Source: an uncultured Actinomycetes bacterium (lineage in GTDB: Bacteria; Actinomycetota; Actinomycetes; Nanopelagicales; Nanopelagicaceae). Taken from it: a stretch of 6,006 nucleotides of DNA. Below the pieces are notes generated by a model. It ran no database searches, was not told where the DNA came from, and was given only the letters and a program-made list of their open reading frames with translations. Shown piece after piece: positions 1 through 6,006 of this stretch; the first letter of the stretch is position 1; every line of letters starts with the position of its first letter. The position numbers and the translations under genes are program-made. Location of the stretch: the NCBI GenBank assembly GCA_903922745.1, contig CAIXVA010000200.1, positions 1 to 6,006 of the forward strand, given 5' to 3'.

Positions 1-437
1 AGCAAGTTGATACACCTCGTAATCTTTATGACAACCCAGCAAATGCTTTCGTTGCAGGTTTCATCGGATCCCCTGCTATGAACCTTCTTATCGCTCCTGT
101 TAGCGGTGGCAAGGCGATGCTTGGAGATCTAGCAATTGATGTTCCAGCAGCTGCAGGATCATCAGTAACTGTTGGTGTTCGCCCAGAAGGCTTCACACCA
201 TCATCAAAGGGCTTCCATGTTCTAGTTGAAGTAGTTGAAGAACTTGGTTCAGATGCTTTCGTTTACGGAAAGCCAGCTGATTCAACAGTGAAGTTTGCTA
301 ACTCAACAGATGAAGGCGCACAAGTAATTGTTCGCTGGGATCCAAAGAATCCTCCAAAGCCAGGCGAGACAATTACTGTCGAGGCTGTTAAGGGATCTGT
401 TCACTTGTTCAACTCAACAACAGGTGAGCGTATTTAA
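1..437 (+). CDS. ugpC: ABC sugar transporter ATP-binding subunit, UgpC/MsmX/MalK type (3' part only)
   Basis: This is the C-terminal 144 residues of the cytoplasmic ATPase that powers a carbohydrate-type ABC importer. The reading frame is open from base 3, and the start lies outside the window. The first visible residues, QVDTPRNLYDNPANAFVAGF followed by IGSPAMNLL, are the classic junction between the nucleotide-binding domain and the regulatory domain in MalK, MsmK and UgpC proteins. Walker A, the signature motif and Walker B would lie upstream and cannot be checked. The rest is a TOBE-type domain with VGVRPEGF, then EELGSDAFVYG and a final VHLFNSTTGERI. The ATG at base 78 is an internal methionine, not the start. 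The gene ends in TAA just before a shared terminator. UgpC is a family-level label: such ATPases often serve several sugar importers, and the substrate cannot be told from this fragment. Confidence 0.9.
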   Translation, partial: QVDTPRNLYDNPANAFVAGFIGSPAMNLLIAPVSGGKAMLGDLAIDVPAAAGSSVTVGVRPEGFTPSSKGFHVLVEVVEELGSDAFVYGKPADSTVKFANSTDEGAQVIVRWDPKNPPKPGETITVEAVKGSVHLFNSTTGERI

Positions 438-448
438 GTAGTTCACAT

Positions 449-487
449 AAAAAACCCGCGGTAGCCAATGGCCACCGCGGGTTTTTT
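449..487. terminator. Bidirectional intrinsic terminator between convergent genes
   Basis: CCCGCGGTAGCC (455-466) pairs with GGCCACCGCGGG (470-481), giving a GC-rich 12-bp stem with one A-C mismatch and an AAT loop. Six As precede it (449-454) and six Ts follow it (482-487), so a U-tract follows the hairpin on either strand. It starts 12 bases after the stop of the + strand transporter gene and ends 33 bases before the stop of icd on the minus strand. It can therefore stop both transcripts. Confidence 0.92.
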
Positions 488-519
488 AATGCTCTAAAGC
501 TGTTATGCCATGGCCTTTT

Positions 520-1734
520 TTAGGCCATTGCTAATTTTAGATTGGCATCAATTGAATTCAAGAACTCCTGTGTTGTTTGGTACGGAGCAGTCTTTGAAAT
601 CAACAGTGACAAATCCTTAGTCATCTTTCCTTGCTCAACTGTCTCGATACAAACACGCTCTAGCGTTGCACAGAACTTGGCAAGCTCTGGGTTGTTATCA
701 AGCTTTGCACGGTGTGCAAGTCCTTGAGTCCAGGCAAAGATTGATGCAATTGGGTTTGTTGAGGTTGCCTTACCTGCTTGGTGATCGCGGTAGTGACGAG
801 TCACAGTTCCGTGAGCAGCCTCTGACTCGCAGATCTTTCCATCTGGTGTCATTAAGACTGATGTCATCAAACCAAGTGAGCCGTAACCCTGTGCAACGGT
901 GTCAGACTGAACATCGCCGTCGTAGTTCTTACATGCCCAGACATATCCACCCTCCATGCGCAATGACATAGCAACCATGTCATCGATCAAGCGGTGCTCA
1001 TACCAAATACCTGCAGCCTCAAACTGTGTCTTGAACTCTGCTTGATAGATCTCTTCAAAGATGTCCTTGAAGCGACCGTCGTATGCTTTAAGAATTGTGT
1101 TCTTTGTTGAAAGATACACAGGGAACTTGCGAAGAAGTCCGTAGTTAAGAGATGCACGGGCAAAGTCGCGAATTGAATCATCAACGTTATACATCGCCAT
1201 TGCAATTCCAGAAGATTCAAATTTGAAAACTTCAGTATTAATTGGCGCAGATCCATCTTCAGGAACAAATGAGATTGTTAGCTTTCCTGGACCAGGAACC
1301 TTGAAATCTGTTGCGCGGTACTGGTCACCAAATGCGTGACGACCGATAACAATTGGCTTAGTCCAGTGAGGGACCAAACGAGGAACATTGCTGATGATGA
1401 TTGGCTCACGGAAGATTACGCCACCAAGAATGTTGCGGATTGTTCCGTTAGGAGACTTCCACATCTTTTTCAGACCAAACTCTTCAACACGTGCCTCATC
1501 TGGAGTGATCGTTGCGCACTTGATTCCAACGCCATGCTTTTGAATCGCACGGGCTGAATCAATGGTTACCTGATCATCAGTTGCATCGCGGTGTTCCATG
1601 CCCAGGTCGTAGTACTCAAGATTCACATCTAAGTAAGGCAGGATCAATGAATCCTTGATGAACTGCCACATAATGCGTGTCATTTCATCGCCGTCTAGCT
1701 CGACGACCGTGCCAGTTACCTTGATCTTGCTCAT
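520..1734 (-). CDS. icd: NADP-dependent isocitrate dehydrogenase, dimeric eukaryote-like type
   Basis: It oxidatively decarboxylates isocitrate to 2-oxoglutarate in the TCA cycle and makes NADPH in the cytoplasm. The 404-residue length matches the homodimeric eukaryote-like family. The whole protein reads like human IDH1. Substrate-binding motif [12 protein letters not shown] lies at 94-105 (S94, N96, R100), with R109 after it. [14 protein letters not shown] at 131-144 contains R132 and Y139. [17 protein letters not shown] starts at 210 and holds the catalytic lysine K211. Metal-binding aspartates are in LIDDMVA (D251) and NYDGDVQSD (D274, D278). HGTVTRHYR at 308-316 is the NADP-binding loop. 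No key residue is missing. The ATG start at 1734 has a strong Shine-Dalgarno sequence. It follows mdh after 30 bp and is the last gene before the terminator. It is distinct from the monomeric Icd of about 740 residues found in many other actinobacteria. Confidence 0.97.
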   Translation of the reverse strand: MSKIKVTGTVVELDGDEMTRIMWQFIKDSLILPYLDVNLEYYDLGMEHRDATDDQVTIDSARAIQKHGVGIKCATITPDEARVEEFGLKKMWKSPNGTIRNILGGVIFREPIIISNVPRLVPHWTKPIVIGRHAFGDQYRATDFKVPGPGKLTISFVPEDGSAPINTEVFKFESSGIAMAMYNVDDSIRDFARASLNYGLLRKFPVYLSTKNTILKAYDGRFKDIFEEIYQAEFKTQFEAAGIWYEHRLIDDMVAMSLRMEGGYVWACKNYDGDVQSDTVAQGYGSLGLMTSVLMTPDGKICESEAAHGTVTRHYRDHQAGKATSTNPIASIFAWTQGLAHRAKLDNNPELAKFCATLERVCIETVEQGKMTKDLSLLISKTAPYQTTQEFLNSIDANLKLAMA

Positions 1735-1737
1735 AAT

Positions 1738-1744
1738 CTCCCCT
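1738..1744 (-). promoter_or_regulatory. Ribosome binding site of icd
   Basis: On the minus strand AGGGGAG lies three bases before the ATG at 1734. It is the clearest Shine-Dalgarno sequence in the series and fixes the icd start inside the short mdh-icd gap. It suggests icd has its own strong translation initiation even if it is co-transcribed. Confidence 0.75.
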
Positions 1745-1764
1745 TATTTATCTTTTGAAATTAC

Positions 1765-2715
1765 TTAAAGTGTTTGGACATCTGCTTGTTTTGCACGAAC
1801 TGCTTCTGCTGCCTCTTTGAGAGCTGCAACTTCTGTATCAGTCAATGCGCCTTCAACAACCTTCTTGATACCAGTGCGACCGATCTCGGCTTCAACGCCA
1901 AGGTACACACCAGAAATGCCGTACTCGCCATCAACCCAAGCACACACAGGCATTACTGCACCTGAATCTTCAATAACAGCTTTTGCCATACGAGCTGCAG
2001 CTGCAGATGGCGCGTAGTAAGCAGAACCGGTCTTTAACAATGCAACAACTTCTGCGCCACCATTGCGTGTGCGATCAACAAGATCAGCAATTTCTGCTTG
2101 TGAAAGAAGATCACTTAGTGGCTTGCCATCGACTGTGCAACGACTTGGAACCGGAACCATAGTGTCACCGTGTGAGCCAAGAGTTAAAGTCTTAACTGAA
2201 GCAACTTTTACGCCAAGTTTTTCAGCAACAAAGTTTGTAAAACGCGCTGTATCTAACATTCCTGCTTGACCCATTACGCGGTTCTTTGGAAATCCTGTTG
2301 CAATCTGTGCAAGAGCAGTCATTTCATCTAGTGGATTTGAAACTACAATGATCACTGCATTAGGAGAATGCTTTGCAATATTTTCTGCAACACCACGAAC
2401 GATTCCGGCATTAACACCGATCAAATCCATGCGGCTCATTCCTGGCTTGCGAGGAAGTCCTGCGGTAATGACAACGACATCTGAGTTAGCGGTAGCTTCA
2501 TAGCCCGCACCTTCAGCAGTTGTTGTTGCGCCAACAATCTTTGTTTCAAAACCTTCGATAGAACGAGATTGGTTCATATCTAAAGCCAATCCTTCTGGCT
2601 TACCTTCGACGATATCTGTTAAAACAACGGTATCGAAAACATCGTATTCAGCTAAGCGAAGAGCTGTTGTTGAACCGTAGAAACCTGCACCGACTACTGT
2701 GACTTTGCCACCCAT
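1765..2715 (-). CDS. mdh: Malate dehydrogenase, LDH-like subfamily (NAD-dependent)
   Basis: It interconverts malate and oxaloacetate with NAD(H) in the TCA cycle. Numbering is from the ATG at 2715 (316 residues). The Rossmann glycine motif GAGFYG is at 9-14, and an acidic D34 in LTDIVEG at the end of the second strand points to NAD rather than NADP. GLPRKPGMSRMDL (86-98) is the mobile substrate loop. Its R89 sits where lactate dehydrogenases carry Gln, which marks malate specificity, and R95 is the second substrate arginine. VSNPLDEMT follows, then the catalytic pair D155 and R158 in MLDTARF, and the proton-relay H182 in GSHGDT. All catalytic residues are present. A longer reading from the ATG at 2730 adds five residues (MNGVA), but no Shine-Dalgarno precedes it. 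The ATG at 2715 has GGAG five bases upstream and gives the usual short lead-in to the GxG motif. The gene sits between the DUF3017 gene and icd. Confidence 0.95.
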   Translation of the reverse strand: MGGKVTVVGAGFYGSTTALRLAEYDVFDTVVLTDIVEGKPEGLALDMNQSRSIEGFETKIVGATTTAEGAGYEATANSDVVVITAGLPRKPGMSRMDLIGVNAGIVRGVAENIAKHSPNAVIIVVSNPLDEMTALAQIATGFPKNRVMGQAGMLDTARFTNFVAEKLGVKVASVKTLTLGSHGDTMVPVPSRCTVDGKPLSDLLSQAEIADLVDRTRNGGAEVVALLKTGSAYYAPSAAAARMAKAVIEDSGAVMPVCAWVDGEYGISGVYLGVEAEIGRTGIKKVVEGALTDTEVAALKEAAEAVRAKQADVQTL

Positions 2716-2720
2716 GGCGA

Positions 2721-2724
2721 CTCC
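2721..2724 (-). promoter_or_regulatory. Ribosome binding site deciding the mdh start
   Basis: On the minus strand GGAG lies five bases before the ATG at 2715. It falls inside the five-codon extension that would be used if the ATG at 2730 were the start. The 20 bases before 2730 show no purine-rich match, so this site favours the shorter Mdh. Confidence 0.6.
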
Positions 2725-2753
2725 ATTCATGCGTATTTGCGAATAGGTGAACT

Positions 2754-2981
2754 CTATCGTCCGCGAGGAAGTGCAATTGCCAGCGCAAAAAGGGCTATTG
2801 CGATAACAACGGGTAAATAAAACTCTATGCGGCGAAAATTACGAGATTTGAGAGCGATCCCCAAGGTACCTGCTGCGATGAAAAGTGATCCACCTCGCAC
2901 TATGCCAGTGGTGCCAAGAGCCACCCCGATCAGGACTGCGGCGTAACTGACGATAGAAAGCAGACGATTATTTAGCTGCAC
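2754..2981 (-). CDS. Small membrane protein, DUF3017-like, function unknown
   Basis: This 75-residue, very hydrophobic protein has probably three membrane segments, at about 8-27, 31-45 and 54-71. The loop between the second and third is basic (KSRNFRR at 45-51), and a short basic tail (PRGR) follows. By the positive-inside rule the loop and the tail would want to be cytoplasmic, so the exact topology is uncertain. The start is GTG at 2981 and overlaps the end of folD by 10 bases. The nearby ATG at 2985 is in another frame and meets a stop after five codons. A good ribosome binding site is not visible, so translation may be coupled to folD. The family call rests on position: small DUF3017 membrane proteins are commonly found between folD and mdh in actinobacteria. 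Size and hydrophobicity fit. No enzymatic motif is visible and no function can be given. Confidence 0.75.
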   Translation of the reverse strand: MQLNNRLLSIVSYAAVLIGVALGTTGIVRGGSLFIAAGTLGIALKSRNFRRIEFYLPVVIAIALFALAIALPRGR

Positions 2982-3811
2982 GCATCAACCACATTTGTCA
3001 GCAACATTGCACGAGTCATGGGACCTACACCGCCAGGCATTGGCGAAACATATGAAGCTTTCTCATATACCCCGGGGCACACATCTCCTTCGAGCCCTGC
3101 TGAAGTGCGCGAAATTCCAACATCAATGACAACTGCACCTTCTTTAATCATTTCCGCTTTCAAAAAATGTGTCTGTCCAATTGCGGCGACGATGATGTCA
3201 GCATTTTTTGTGTGTCTTGTTAAATCTTTTGTTCCCGTATGAGTCAAGGTAACCGTTGCATTTTCTTGCTTGCGAGTTAGTAGCAAACCGAGTGGGCGTC
3301 CAACTGTTAAGCCGCGTCCAATCACAGTAACTTCGGCGCCCTTAGTTGCAATCATGTAGTGATCAAGCAACGCCACAATTGCGCGCGGAGTACACGGCAA
3401 CGGTGCGTCATAGCCTGCGACTAATCGTCCAAGGTTAAGTGGATGCAAGCCATCAGCATCCTTATTTGGATCAATCGCTTCCAAAACTCTTTGAGTGTTG
3501 ATTCCTTGCGGCAAAGGTAGTTGCACAATGTATCCCGTGCACTCTTTGGATGAATTTAAATCAGCAATCGCAGCTAAAACATCTTTTTCAGTTGCGCTTC
3601 CTGGCAGATCAACACGAATTGAATTAATTCCAACCTCGCTGCAGTCACGATGCTTTCCACCAACATATGAAAGCGAACCTGGGTCATCTCCTACTAAAAC
3701 AGTTCCAAGACCTGGAGTAATTCCTGTGGCTTTGAGAGCGGATACACGTGTTGTTAGTTCGGCTTTAATGGCAGATGCCAGTGCCTTGCCATCCAAAATT
3801 TGTGCGCTCAT
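2972..3811 (-). CDS. folD: Bifunctional methylenetetrahydrofolate dehydrogenase / methenyltetrahydrofolate cyclohydrolase
   Basis: It converts 5,10-methylene-THF to 10-formyl-THF in two steps, reducing NADP. The product is the formyl donor for PurN and PurH, encoded just upstream. At 279 residues it has the normal length. The N-terminal catalytic domain carries [18 protein letters not shown] (40-57), with Y49 and the catalytic K53. [10 protein letters not shown] (94-103) contains Q97, and KDADGLHP (117-124) contains D120. PCTPRA (139-144) leads into the Rossmann domain with [14 protein letters not shown] (165-178) for NADP. The closing [12 protein letters not shown] (259-270) is the family signature near the C-terminus. 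The ATG at 3811 begins 21 bases after the purH stop with only a weak purine-rich stretch (GGATAGG) before it. The 3' end overlaps the DUF3017 gene by 10 bases. Nothing is missing or unusual. Confidence 0.97.
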   Translation of the reverse strand: MSAQILDGKALASAIKAELTTRVSALKATGITPGLGTVLVGDDPGSLSYVGGKHRDCSEVGINSIRVDLPGSATEKDVLAAIADLNSSKECTGYIVQLPLPQGINTQRVLEAIDPNKDADGLHPLNLGRLVAGYDAPLPCTPRAIVALLDHYMIATKGAEVTVIGRGLTVGRPLGLLLTRKQENATVTLTHTGTKDLTRHTKNADIIVAAIGQTHFLKAEMIKEGAVVIDVGISRTSAGLEGDVCPGVYEKASYVSPMPGGVGPMTRAMLLTNVVDACS

Positions 3812-3832
3812 GAGTGAAGCCTATCCAGTCGA

Positions 3833-5371
3833 TTACGCGTGAGAGAAATGTCGGGTACCGGTAAAGAACATTGCGATTCCGCCAGCCTGTGCAGCAGCAA
3901 TAACCTCTTCATCTCGCACACTTCCGCCAGGTTGGACGACTGCTGTAACGCCTGCATCAATCAAGATCTGAAGGCCATCTGCAAATGGGAAGAAAGCATC
4001 GCTGGCCGCAACTGATCCCTTAACACGTTCACCTGCGCGAGAAACTGCAAGTCGTGCAGAATCAACACGATTAACCTGGCCCATTCCAATTCCAACTGAA
4101 GCTGTTCCCTTTGCAAGCAAAATTGCATTGCTCTTTACTGAGCGCACGCTTCGCCAGGCAAATTCAAGATCCTTCATCGCCTGCACATCAACTGGATTAC
4201 CGCTTACTTGTTTCCAGTGTGCAGGTGAATCACCTTCGGCATCAATTAAATCTGTTGCTTGTAAAAGTACTCCCCCAGAAACAGGACGAATCTCCAATGA
4301 ATTAGTTGAAGTCACATCACACTTAAGAATTCGAATTGATGGCTTCTTCATAAGAAGTTCGAGTGCATCTGCGTCGTAATCAGGTGCAATTATAACTTCG
4401 GTAAATATCTTTGACAGTGGCTCTACCATAGCAAGATCTACTTTTCGGTTAGCAGCAACGACGCCACCAAAAGCTGATACTGGATCGCACTCGTGTGCGT
4501 GTTGGTATGCAACTGCGACGCCAAGTGCACACACTGCTATTCCACAAGGGTTTGCGTGCTTCATGATTGCAACTGCTGGATCGCGATGATCAAGGACTGC
4601 TCGCCAAGCTGCATCTGCATCTGTGTAATTATTGAAAGACATTTCCTTGCCATGTAATTGCTGGGCTCCAACAATGCCCGCTGGGCCACCAGAATAAATA
4701 GCAGCAGATTGATGTGGGTTCTCGCCATATCGAAGTGAGTTTTCACGGTGCCAGATGTGTCCAAACCAGTCAGGCAAATTGTTGCCTTCTGATTGACCCA
4801 ACCATGTTGCGATTGTTAAATCGTATTCAGCCGTAGTTCTGAAAACTTCTAGCGCTAATTGACGTCGCTCTGCCTCTGTAAATCCGCCAGACTTGATTGC
4901 TTCTAGAAGTTGGTCGTATTGAGAAGTCTGACAAATAACAGCTACTGAGCCATGGTTTTTCGCTGCACCGCGAAGCATTGATGGGCCGCCGATATCGATC
5001 TGCTGGATACTTTCTTCAAAGTTTGCACCAGATGCAATTGTGGCTGCAAATGGATACAAGTTAATAATTACTAAATCAAAAGGCTTAATATCTAATTCGG
5101 CGATAGCAGCTAAATGCTCAGGATTATTTTGGTCAGCCAAAATTCCACCATGAACACGTGGATGCAAAGTCTTTACCCGCCCGCCCATAATTTCAGGAAA
5201 GCCTGTGTAGGTACTTACTTCGGTTACAGCTATTCCTGCATCAGCTAAATTTTTAGCAGTTGAACCAGTGGACAAAATTTCTATGCCAGCTGAACTTAAA
5301 GCGGTGCCAATTTCAATCAAGCGAGCTTTGTCGTAAACACTTACTAGTGCACGGCGAATAGGTTTTCTCAT
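3833..5371 (-). CDS. purH: Bifunctional AICAR transformylase / IMP cyclohydrolase
   Basis: It catalyses the last two steps of de novo purine synthesis: formylation of AICAR with 10-formyl-THF, then ring closure to IMP. At 512 residues it is full length for bacterial PurH. The N-terminal MGS-like cyclohydrolase domain (about 1-190) shows RALVSVYDK (7-15), [10 protein letters not shown] (33-42) and [16 protein letters not shown] (63-78, K67). The AICAR transformylase part shows LRYGENPHQ (213-221), [14 protein letters not shown] (242-255) and the catalytic K271-H272 in IMKHANPCG. It continues with [10 protein letters not shown] (299-308), KSNAILLAK (413-421), [14 protein letters not shown] (429-442), [10 protein letters not shown] (457-466) and the terminal TGTRHFSHA. 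The ATG overlaps the purN stop as ATGA (5368-5371), so translational coupling is likely. The nearest GGAG (5383-5386) is 11 bases upstream, a long spacing. Confidence 0.98.
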   Translation of the reverse strand: MRKPIRRALVSVYDKARLIEIGTALSSAGIEILSTGSTAKNLADAGIAVTEVSTYTGFPEIMGGRVKTLHPRVHGGILADQNNPEHLAAIAELDIKPFDLVIINLYPFAATIASGANFEESIQQIDIGGPSMLRGAAKNHGSVAVICQTSQYDQLLEAIKSGGFTEAERRQLALEVFRTTAEYDLTIATWLGQSEGNNLPDWFGHIWHRENSLRYGENPHQSAAIYSGGPAGIVGAQQLHGKEMSFNNYTDADAAWRAVLDHRDPAVAIMKHANPCGIAVCALGVAVAYQHAHECDPVSAFGGVVAANRKVDLAMVEPLSKIFTEVIIAPDYDADALELLMKKPSIRILKCDVTSTNSLEIRPVSGGVLLQATDLIDAEGDSPAHWKQVSGNPVDVQAMKDLEFAWRSVRSVKSNAILLAKGTASVGIGMGQVNRVDSARLAVSRAGERVKGSVAASDAFFPFADGLQILIDAGVTAVVQPGGSVRDEEVIAAAQAGGIAMFFTGTRHFSHA

Positions 5372-5934
5372 CGTGAATTAGTCTCCAGTGTCGGCGTAAT
5401 CAAGGCAATGGTCGCAACAATGAGACCGCGTTCTACTTTCTTAATTCTCTCATGAAGTGTTGCTTCATCATCGCCGGGAACTACTGGGACTTCCATTTGA
5501 GTAATTACTGGACCGGTATCTACGCCTGCATCAACCCAATGAACAGTAGTTCCGGTGATGGTCACGCCTGCAGCCAAGGCATCCCGAACCGCATGTGCTC
5601 CGGGAAATTCAGGAAGTAGTGCTGGGTGGCTATTGATCGTCGGAAATGTACTTACAAATTCAGCGGACAAAATTCGCATGAATCCAGCACTAATGACTAA
5701 ATCTGGTTGGTACTGATCTACCTGACTTAACAACTGCCTATTCCATGCAGCACGATCACCATTTAACTCAATAACTGAAGTATTGATATTGGCTTTCTTG
5801 GCCCGTTCCAAAACTTGAGCATCTGCTCTATCTGAAACCACGGCAACAATTTGAATATCAAGTTCCGTGGCGTCCATGATCGCTTGAGCAAGCGAACCTG
5901 TTCCGGAGGCAAGTATTACAACACGTTTTCTCAT
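5368..5934 (-). CDS. purN: Phosphoribosylglycinamide (GAR) formyltransferase
   Basis: It transfers the formyl group of 10-formyl-THF to GAR, the third step of purine synthesis, in the cytoplasm. The length of 188 residues is typical. ILASGTGSLAQA (7-18) is the phosphate-binding loop. It lacks the Asn of the E. coli-type GSN sequence (Leu here), a variation I regard as tolerated. ISAGFMRIL (81-89) follows. INSHPALLPEFPGAHAVRDA (100-119) carries the catalytic N101 and H103, and VHWVDAGVDTGPVI (131-144) carries the catalytic D139. HERIKKVE (161-168) is the usual C-terminal helix. It is not the hydrolase PurU, since no N-terminal ACT domain is present. The ATG is embedded in an ATGA overlap with the preceding membrane protein gene, and no Shine-Dalgarno is visible, so coupled translation is likely. 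The 3' end overlaps purH by four bases. Confidence 0.97.
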   Translation of the reverse strand: MRKRVVILASGTGSLAQAIMDATELDIQIVAVVSDRADAQVLERAKKANINTSVIELNGDRAAWNRQLLSQVDQYQPDLVISAGFMRILSAEFVSTFPTINSHPALLPEFPGAHAVRDALAAGVTITGTTVHWVDAGVDTGPVITQMEVPVVPGDDEATLHERIKKVERGLIVATIALITPTLETNSR

Positions 5935-6006
5935 GCGCGCTTAAACAATCGAGGCAAGTAGAGGGCTAAAGCCACCCCTGCCCCTAACTCTGCGGCTATT
6001 GCCAGC
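5931..6006 (-). CDS. C-terminal end of a membrane-type protein upstream of purN (partial, possibly DUF6350)
   Basis: On the minus strand the frame starting at 6005 is open for 24 codons and stops at TGA (5933-5931). It reads LAIAAELGAGVALALYLPRL then FKRA. That is one hydrophobic stretch ending in a short basic tail, as at the end of a membrane protein with a cytoplasmic C-terminus. The stop overlaps the purN ATG as ATGA, matching the purN-purH junction, which supports this frame. A second open frame ends at TAA (5943-5941) but gives a Gly/Arg-rich, unlikely sequence. In many actinobacteria a multi-span DUF6350 protein precedes purN, so that family is the best guess, by position only. Most of the gene lies outside the window. 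Confidence 0.6.
   Translation of the reverse strand, partial: LAIAAELGAGVALALYLPRLFKRA

Noticed and set aside
78..80. ATG at 78 as the start of a 119-residue gene
   Set aside because: The frame is open back to base 3, and the residues before it are the conserved end of the ABC ATPase domain, so this Met is internal.
666..971. 101-codon open frame on the + strand opposite icd
   Set aside because: It is antisense to strongly conserved Icd sequence. The Arg/Ser/Leu/His-rich product resembles no family.
987..1268. 93-codon open frame on the minus strand inside icd
   Set aside because: It is an alternative frame within icd. The icd frame is intact with all motifs, so this is neither a frameshift nor a second gene.
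1991..2006. Repeated CTGCAG pattern in mdh
   Set aside because: It encodes a run of alanines conserved in the protein (SAAAARMAK) and needs no other explanation.
2743..2780. Possible promoter before mdh (TAGAGT at 2756-2751 on the minus strand as a -10 box)
   Set aside because: The hexamer overlaps the DUF3017 stop codon, and the best -35 candidate (TTGCAC at 2776-2771) is weak and only 14 bases away. The match is no better than chance.
3495..3842. 115-codon open frame on the + strand opposite folD
   Set aside because: It lies wholly antisense to a well-conserved gene, has no recognisable domain or hydrophobic pattern, and is best explained as a codon-bias shadow.
4561..4764. 67-codon open frame on the minus strand inside purH
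   Set aside because: It overlaps conserved AICAR transformylase coding sequence in another frame and shows no sign of being a protein.

Overview
The window looks like a stretch of a small-genome actinobacterial chromosome of moderate GC content (estimated by eye in the mid-40s percent). The order purN-purH-folD-DUF3017-mdh-icd, with a hydrophobic protein just before purN, is a conserved actinobacterial arrangement. The FolD motif with GKHRDC and the TOBE-domain sequence of the transporter ATPase also read as actinobacterial. Modest GC, very tight packing and overlapping genes fit freshwater acI-type actinobacteria (Nanopelagicales), but that placement is inferred from style and was not tested by a search.

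Layout. Bases 1-437 (+) hold the C-terminal 144 residues of a UgpC/MsmX/MalK-type ATP-binding subunit of a carbohydrate ABC transporter. Bases 449-487 form a strong hairpin with A/T tracts on both sides, a bidirectional terminator between convergent transcription units. From 520 to the end of the window everything lies on the minus strand as one tightly packed series. In transcription order it is: the last 24 codons of a membrane-type protein (5931-6006), purN (5368-5934), purH (3833-5371), folD (2972-3811), a small DUF3017-like membrane protein (2754-2981), mdh (1765-2715) and icd (520-1734). Junctions are 4-nt ATGA overlaps (membrane protein/purN and purN/purH), 21 nt (purH/folD), a 10-nt overlap (folD/DUF3017), 38 nt (DUF3017/mdh with the start preferred here) and 30 nt (mdh/icd). 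This suggests a polycistronic unit ending at the shared terminator.

Function. PurN and PurH are the two formyl-transfer steps of de novo purine synthesis, and both use 10-formyltetrahydrofolate. FolD makes that cofactor from 5,10-methylene-THF. Mdh and Icd are TCA-cycle dehydrogenases; Icd and FolD both reduce NADP. The block therefore joins one-carbon and purine supply to central carbon oxidation.

The window has no gene-free stretch over 300 bases. I saw no RNA gene, mobile element, CRISPR array or other unknown system. The points worth a second look are modest: the mdh start site, the mdh subfamily at this locus, the unlisted membrane-protein tail before purN, the small overlapping DUF3017 gene and the terminator region.
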